A stretch of 9,926 nucleotides of DNA from CBDUBH01 sp965365345 (GTDB lineage: Bacteria; Bacteroidota; Ignavibacteria; Ignavibacteriales; SURF-24): positions 1 to 9,926 of the forward strand of contig CBDUBH010000111.1 of assembly GCA_965365345.1 (NCBI GenBank), read 5' to 3'. The translations under genes and the position numbers were made by a program. A model generated the notes under the pieces. The model ran no database searches. It was given only the letters and a program-made list of their open reading frames with translations, and had not been told where the DNA came from. The first letter of the stretch is position 1, and each line of letters opens with the position of its first letter. Positions 6,789 to 9,926 of this stretch are shown in pieces.

Positions 6789-7979
6789 TTAACATCCGCC
6801 GATTGCACGCGCAGTTGTTTTTTTAACCGGTTTTACATTTTTATTTTGCTGAATTAAAACCGGAATTTCCTCACTCGCCCGCACTCTGAAGTTGTAAGTA
6901 GTTTCATTTATTTTCATATTTTGAAAATCATTTTGTTTGATGTTCAAAATTTCCTGATTAAATAAATTCAATCCGCCTTTTAATATTCTGATATTTTCGT
7001 AACCTAATTTATTTGCAATTAATACTGATTTTTTTTCAGTTTCTTCATCTTCAGCAATAAAAATATATTCTTTATTATTAACTGCAAGAACTTTTTCAAT
7101 ATCCCTTTCAAATAGATTATGAATTGTTAATGAAACGGATTTAGGGAAACTTCCTTTTAAGAATTCAGAACTTTTTCTGAAATCTACAATCTGCATTGTT
7201 TTATCTTTTTGTAAAATTCTATAAGCAAATTCATCTGAATCAATATAATTAAATTTGAAATTTTGTGTTCCACTTTCATTTTCAATTTCATTTAAAATTT
7301 CAGTTTTATTTGGATTCAATACAAATGCGGTGATCATTATAAATCCGCCAATTGAAGCCAAAGCAATGTAATATGGAGTAATTCTAAAATGCGGTTTTTG
7401 AATTCCGTTAACTTTGTTTTCAACAATGGAAACCATCCAGAATGCAAAAAGCGCTACTCCTGCAAGCATCAAGGCAAATAATGATTGTGAAATTCCCATT
7501 GTTTCAAAAACTCTTACTCCGCCCCAATTTTCTGCTTTGTATAAATTTTCCCAAAGCGGATATCCTTCTGCAAAAATAAAAACGCCTAAAAATGAACCTG
7601 CTACAAATACGATCGCATCAATTTTTCCAATTGCCGCAGCGCAAACACTTGTGCCGGGACAAAATCCGCCGATCACAAATCCCAATCCCATTATCAATCC
7701 GCCGACTATTGCCGAATATAGAAAAGTAGGATTTATGTAGATCAAACTTAAATCCAAAATTCCTAAATGATCAAAAATTATCACGCCCGTCATTGCAACT
7801 ACTCCGGCTGTAAAAAAAACTCGGAGCACTGTAAAATCATATCCGTAAAACAAACCGACCAATTTTTTTGTTGTAGAAAATCCGGCTTGTTCCAAAATAA
7901 ATCCGAATAAAATTCCGATAAAAAGTGCAACAATCAAATTCAGTTCATTTCCGATTAATCCGGGTACTAATGGTCCCAT
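6789..7979 (-). CDS. YeeE/YedE sulfur transporter half fused to cysteine-free rhodanese-like domain
   Basis: This 396-residue inner-membrane protein starts with a YeeE/YedE (sulfur transport, PF04143-type) module. Membrane segments lie near 13-33, 52-70, 87-107 and 120-138, and the signature GGFCPGTSVC carries C107 and C113. Two further helices (about 164-186, 203-221) lead to a rhodanese-like domain (about 244-345), recognisable from IVDFRKSSEFLKGSFPKSV and LGYENIRILKGGLNLF. Where an active rhodanese has its catalytic CxxG loop after a strand (here EYIFIAEDEE, 304-313), there is no Cys, so it cannot form the usual persulfide. The only other Cys is the last residue, in the tail AIGGC (392-396). 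An AGGAG site 9 nt upstream fixes the start. It is the last gene of the operon, 15 nt after the first YeeE half, with which it probably forms one transporter. Thiosulfate is the known substrate of the family member TsuA; the substrate here is unknown. Confidence 0.85.
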   Translation of the reverse strand: MGPLVPGLIGNELNLIVALFIGILFGFILEQAGFSTTKKLVGLFYGYDFTVLRVFFTAGVVAMTGVIIFDHLGILDLSLIYINPTFLYSAIVGGLIMGLGFVIGGFCPGTSVCAAAIGKIDAIVFVAGSFLGVFIFAEGYPLWENLYKAENWGGVRVFETMGISQSLFALMLAGVALFAFWMVSIVENKVNGIQKPHFRITPYYIALASIGGFIMITAFVLNPNKTEILNEIENESGTQNFKFNYIDSDEFAYRILQKDKTMQIVDFRKSSEFLKGSFPKSVSLTIHNLFERDIEKVLAVNNKEYIFIAEDEETEKKSVLIANKLGYENIRILKGGLNLFNQEILNIKQNDFQNMKINETTYNFRVRASEEIPVLIQQNKNVKPVKKTTARAIGGC

Positions 7980-7994
7980 AAAAATCTTCTCCTG

Positions 7995-8510
7995 TTAAAT
8001 CCAAAGTTTTCTGAAAAAATAAGCGAATGCATAAGCACCGCCGAAAATTGCCATCATTGTTATAATTCCGCCTGTTGAAAGCACTGCCATTCCGCTTAGT
8101 GCTGCGCCACTTGTGCATCCCCGGCCTAATTGCGCGCCAAAACTAAACAACGCGCCGCCAAAAAATGCTGCAACCAATCTTGTTTTGGTTTTTACTTTTG
8201 GTCCGCCTTCAACTTTAAATCCAAGACGATTGTAAATCAATCCTGAAATAAAAGCTCCTATAACAACTCCGATTACTTCAAAAACGAGCCATGTTTTTAA
8301 TGGATTTCCGGCATGTTCAGTATTATATTCAGAATAAAATTTTTGTGATTCGGCATGATCAGGAGCAACTATTTCAACTGCCGAAACCGTAAAACTTTTA
8401 ATTGCGCCGCTTGCTCCCAATCCCCTTCCTGTCATGTAAATTGTTGCGAGAAGCAAAAGACCTAAAAAGAATCCCGCTAAATAAGGATTCATGTATTTTG
8501 TGTTTTCCAT
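7995..8510 (-). CDS. YeeE/YedE family sulfur transporter half
   Basis: This 171-residue inner-membrane protein has hydrophobic segments at about 10-26, 74-94, 111-128 and 145-165. It carries the family signature QLGRGCTSGAALSG (127-140) with a single cysteine, C132. A TGRGLGASG segment (27-35) forms the first glycine-rich re-entrant motif. YeeE/YedE proteins pass sulfur compounds such as thiosulfate through the membrane using conserved cysteines. This gene encodes one half and the following gene the other, a split arrangement seen elsewhere in the family. I chose the ATG at 8510 because GAGG lies 5 nt before it. A longer frame starting at 8555 would add 15 polar residues, overlap the end of the cytochrome b gene, and has no ribosome site. 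The cytochrome b gene ends 10 nt upstream. Confidence 0.87.
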   Translation of the reverse strand: MENTKYMNPYLAGFFLGLLLLATIYMTGRGLGASGAIKSFTVSAVEIVAPDHAESQKFYSEYNTEHAGNPLKTWLVFEVIGVVIGAFISGLIYNRLGFKVEGGPKVKTKTRLVAAFFGGALFSFGAQLGRGCTSGAALSGMAVLSTGGIITMMAIFGGAYAFAYFFRKLWI

Positions 8511-8515
8511 TTTTT

Positions 8516-8519
8516 CCTC
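8516..8519 (-). promoter_or_regulatory. Ribosome site deciding the YeeE half start
   Basis: On the minus strand, GAGG is followed by five A's and ATG at 8510. It lies directly after the cytochrome b stop codon (8523-8521), which supports reinitiation at 8510 rather than a start at 8555. Confidence 0.75.
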
Positions 8520-8520
8520 G

Positions 8521-9210
8521 TTAAACTTTTGATTCTTCCAAAACCGGAATTTCATTTTTTGAAATTTGATTAACTGGTTTTTCGATTACAGGAATCTCAT
8601 TATGATCTTCCAAATCTTCATATCCCGTAAGCATTGCTTTTAAATTTGATGTTACTGTTTCGCCGGTTGTGATCAAATATAAATGCGCAATTATAAAAGC
8701 GATCAATAAAAATGCGGCTAATGTGTGAATTATTGCAATTGTTTCAAGCGATTCAACTTTTAATGATTGAATTCCGGAATTTTGCGGATACCTGAAAAAC
8801 ATATAAAGCAATCCTGATGAAACAATTACCGGAATTATCAGAACTTTTAATCCGAAGTAAACAATTTTCTGTAATGGATTTAATTTACTTAAAACAGTTT
8901 TTTTAGTTGGATGCTGTGCATTTTTGAAAATTCCGAATAAATAATAATTTGCCTGCGCTTGGATGTTTTTTAAAGTTGGAATGTATTGCTTCCATTCACC
9001 TGTAGTAAAATGCCAGAAGATTGCAAAAACTATAAGCACAATAAAAGAGTGCGCAGCAAAGTTGTGATATTTAACTGCATTTTCAAATCCGAAAAATGAA
9101 ATTGATCCATGAATTTCAAATCCGGTCAAAGCTAAAAACATTACCAAAATTGATTGTGCCCAATGCCAGAATCTTTCAAATCCTTTATATACATAAACTT
9201 CTTTTTTCAT
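8521..9210 (-). CDS. Four-helix cytochrome b (b561-like) quinol-oxidising subunit
   Basis: This 229-residue inner-membrane diheme cytochrome b probably takes electrons from the quinol pool and passes them to the octaheme enzyme encoded just upstream. Four helices are evident, at about 17-36, 52-69, 116-138 and 158-180. Likely heme ligands include H16 (RFWHW), H54, H67 (FWHF), H162 and H176 (IAHLYLITTGET). The pattern resembles hydrogenase and formate dehydrogenase cytochrome b subunits and thiosulfate reductase cytochrome b. H16 and H34 around helix 1 fit that family. The start overlaps the preceding stop as ATGA (9210-9207), and GAGGTG sits upstream, indicating translational coupling. The cytoplasmic tail after 197 is unusual: it is acidic and contains NEIPVIE (204-210) and NEIPVLE (219-225), a short imperfect repeat not expected in a plain b561 subunit. 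Confidence 0.9.
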   Translation of the reverse strand: MKKEVYVYKGFERFWHWAQSILVMFLALTGFEIHGSISFFGFENAVKYHNFAAHSFIVLIVFAIFWHFTTGEWKQYIPTLKNIQAQANYYLFGIFKNAQHPTKKTVLSKLNPLQKIVYFGLKVLIIPVIVSSGLLYMFFRYPQNSGIQSLKVESLETIAIIHTLAAFLLIAFIIAHLYLITTGETVTSNLKAMLTGYEDLEDHNEIPVIEKPVNQISKNEIPVLEESKV

Positions 9211-9926
9211 TTTGCACCTCTTCTTTTTGATGCGGAAAAAATTCTTAATGATCCGTGAATTATAATTCCGGCAAGAGTCAATAAAATCATAACTTTTCCG
9301 AAAGTATCAACCGCCGCGGAAAAATCTCTACCCGGCATGTAAAAATCATTTAATCCTGCAAGTCTGCTGTTATCCCTTGTGTGACATTCATTACAGCCTA
9401 CAGATCTTTCTTTTGGAGAAACCTGATGATTTAACGGCCAGTACATTTTAGTTTTAATAAAATCAACATTTCCACTGAAAGGAAGATTAATATTTTTCAT
9501 TCCAATTTCGGAAGATTTAATCCAATCAAAATCTTTCCAAAGAGCGCCTTCGCCCTTTTCTTTTGAAAATAATTTTGGCTGAATCAACATTTTATTTACC
9601 GGATCATAAGGCTGTTTTGCCGTGTGAATCTTTACCGGAATTATTTTTGAATTTCTATCATTGTAAGAACCGTAAAGTTTATTTATATCTAACGCAGTTG
9701 TAGAATCTTCAATTTTATCGCCAAGAAAATAATGAGAAGCTTTTCCGTTGAACCAAACATAATCGGGTTTTAAATTTTTTCCCCAGGTAAAGCTTCCTTT
9801 TATTGAAAGATAAGTGTGATTCCCATCTTTATCTTCTTCATGATAAGGCTCACCGTTTTTAAGTTTTCCTGCGGTTGACCAATCCCAATATGTTTTGGTT
9901 GCGTTTGCTTTTGCATATTCCGGAAT
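9207..9926 (-). CDS. Octaheme tetrathionate-reductase-family cytochrome c, C-terminal part
   Basis: The frame is open from the right edge to the stop, giving the last 239 residues; the N-terminal part with most hemes lies outside. An internal ATG at 9590 is not the start, because the preceding 112 codons carry clear family sequence: TYWDWSTAGK, KDGNHTYLSIKGSFTWGK, KPDYVWFNGKASHYFLGD and QPYDPVNKMLIQPKLF. These are hallmarks, as I recall them, of the octaheme tetrathionate reductase (Otr) family. Further on come MYWPLNHQVSPKER and one heme motif CNECH (nt 9381-9395) whose Cys pair binds heme c, then FYMPGRD. A single C-terminal helix (VMILLTLAGIIIHGSL) followed by basic residues anchors the periplasmic enzyme in the inner membrane. 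Shewanella Otr reduces tetrathionate, nitrite and hydroxylamine in vitro, so the substrate here is not settled. The stop overlaps the cytochrome b start, supporting one electron-transfer complex. Confidence 0.9.
   Translation of the reverse strand: MPEYAKANATKTYWDWSTAGKLKNGEPYHEEDKDGNHTYLSIKGSFTWGKNLKPDYVWFNGKASHYFLGDKIEDSTTALDINKLYGSYNDRNSKIIPVKIHTAKQPYDPVNKMLIQPKLFSKEKGEGALWKDFDWIKSSEIGMKNINLPFSGNVDFIKTKMYWPLNHQVSPKERSVGCNECHTRDNSRLAGLNDFYMPGRDFSAAVDTFGKVMILLTLAGIIIHGSLRIFSASKRRGAK

Noticed and set aside
7414..7740. Plus-strand open frame of 108 codons
   Set aside because: Antisense to the YeeE-rhodanese gene; the opposite strand has clear membrane helices and signature motifs.
8511..8555. 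Longer start for the YeeE half at 8555
   Set aside because: The extra 15 residues are polar, overlap the cytochrome b gene end and lack a ribosome site, whereas GAGG precedes 8510.
9207..9590. Stand-alone 127-residue monoheme cytochrome starting at 9590
   Set aside because: The same frame stays open to the window edge with strong octaheme-family sequence, so this is only the end of a larger protein.

Overview
The window is AT-rich and its strong preference for A/T in third codon positions is uniform throughout. The gene content (TonB-dependent receptor with a carboxypeptidase-regulatory N-terminal domain, SpII lipoprotein, membrane-bound octaheme cytochrome, weak or absent Shine-Dalgarno sites before several genes) suggests a Gram-negative bacterium of the Bacteroidota/Chlorobi group. 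An Ignavibacteria-like anaerobe is my best guess, but this is an inference from style and content; no marker gene is present to prove it.

Layout, left to right. (1) 1-876, minus: the N-terminal 292 residues of an AMP-forming acetyl-CoA synthetase, running off the left edge. (2) 978-4404, plus: a three-gene outer-membrane metal-uptake locus. It holds a small exported protein with an HTH motif and an RAPP tail, an SpII lipoprotein, and a ZnuD-type TonB-dependent receptor whose start lies 6 nt after the lipoprotein stop. (3) 4483-4572: a tRNA-Ser(GCU) with its own hairpin terminator. (4) 4928-6631, plus: a methyl-accepting chemotaxis protein with almost no extracytoplasmic sensor and several tandem HAMP-like units. 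(5) 6733-6762: a strong, probably bidirectional terminator between convergent transcription units. (6) 9926-6789, minus: a tightly packed operon of four genes. These are the C-terminal 239 residues of an octaheme tetrathionate-reductase-family cytochrome c, a four-helix cytochrome b (ATGA overlap), a short YeeE/YedE sulfur-transport half, and a second YeeE/YedE half fused to a cysteine-free rhodanese-like domain ending in GGC.

How the genes work together. The right-hand operon looks like a membrane electron-transfer module (quinol to cytochrome b to periplasmic octaheme enzyme) wired to a two-part sulfur-compound transporter. The likely theme is reduction of a sulfur oxyanion such as tetrathionate, with uptake or handling of the sulfur product, although octaheme enzymes of this class can also act on nitrogen compounds. 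The left-hand locus probably moves zinc or another transition metal across the outer membrane. The most unusual items are the degenerate rhodanese domain with a C-terminal cysteine, the association of an octaheme reductase with a split YeeE transporter, and the small HTH/RAPP protein next to the ZnuD-like receptor. I see no CRISPR array, insertion sequence, phage gene or defence system.
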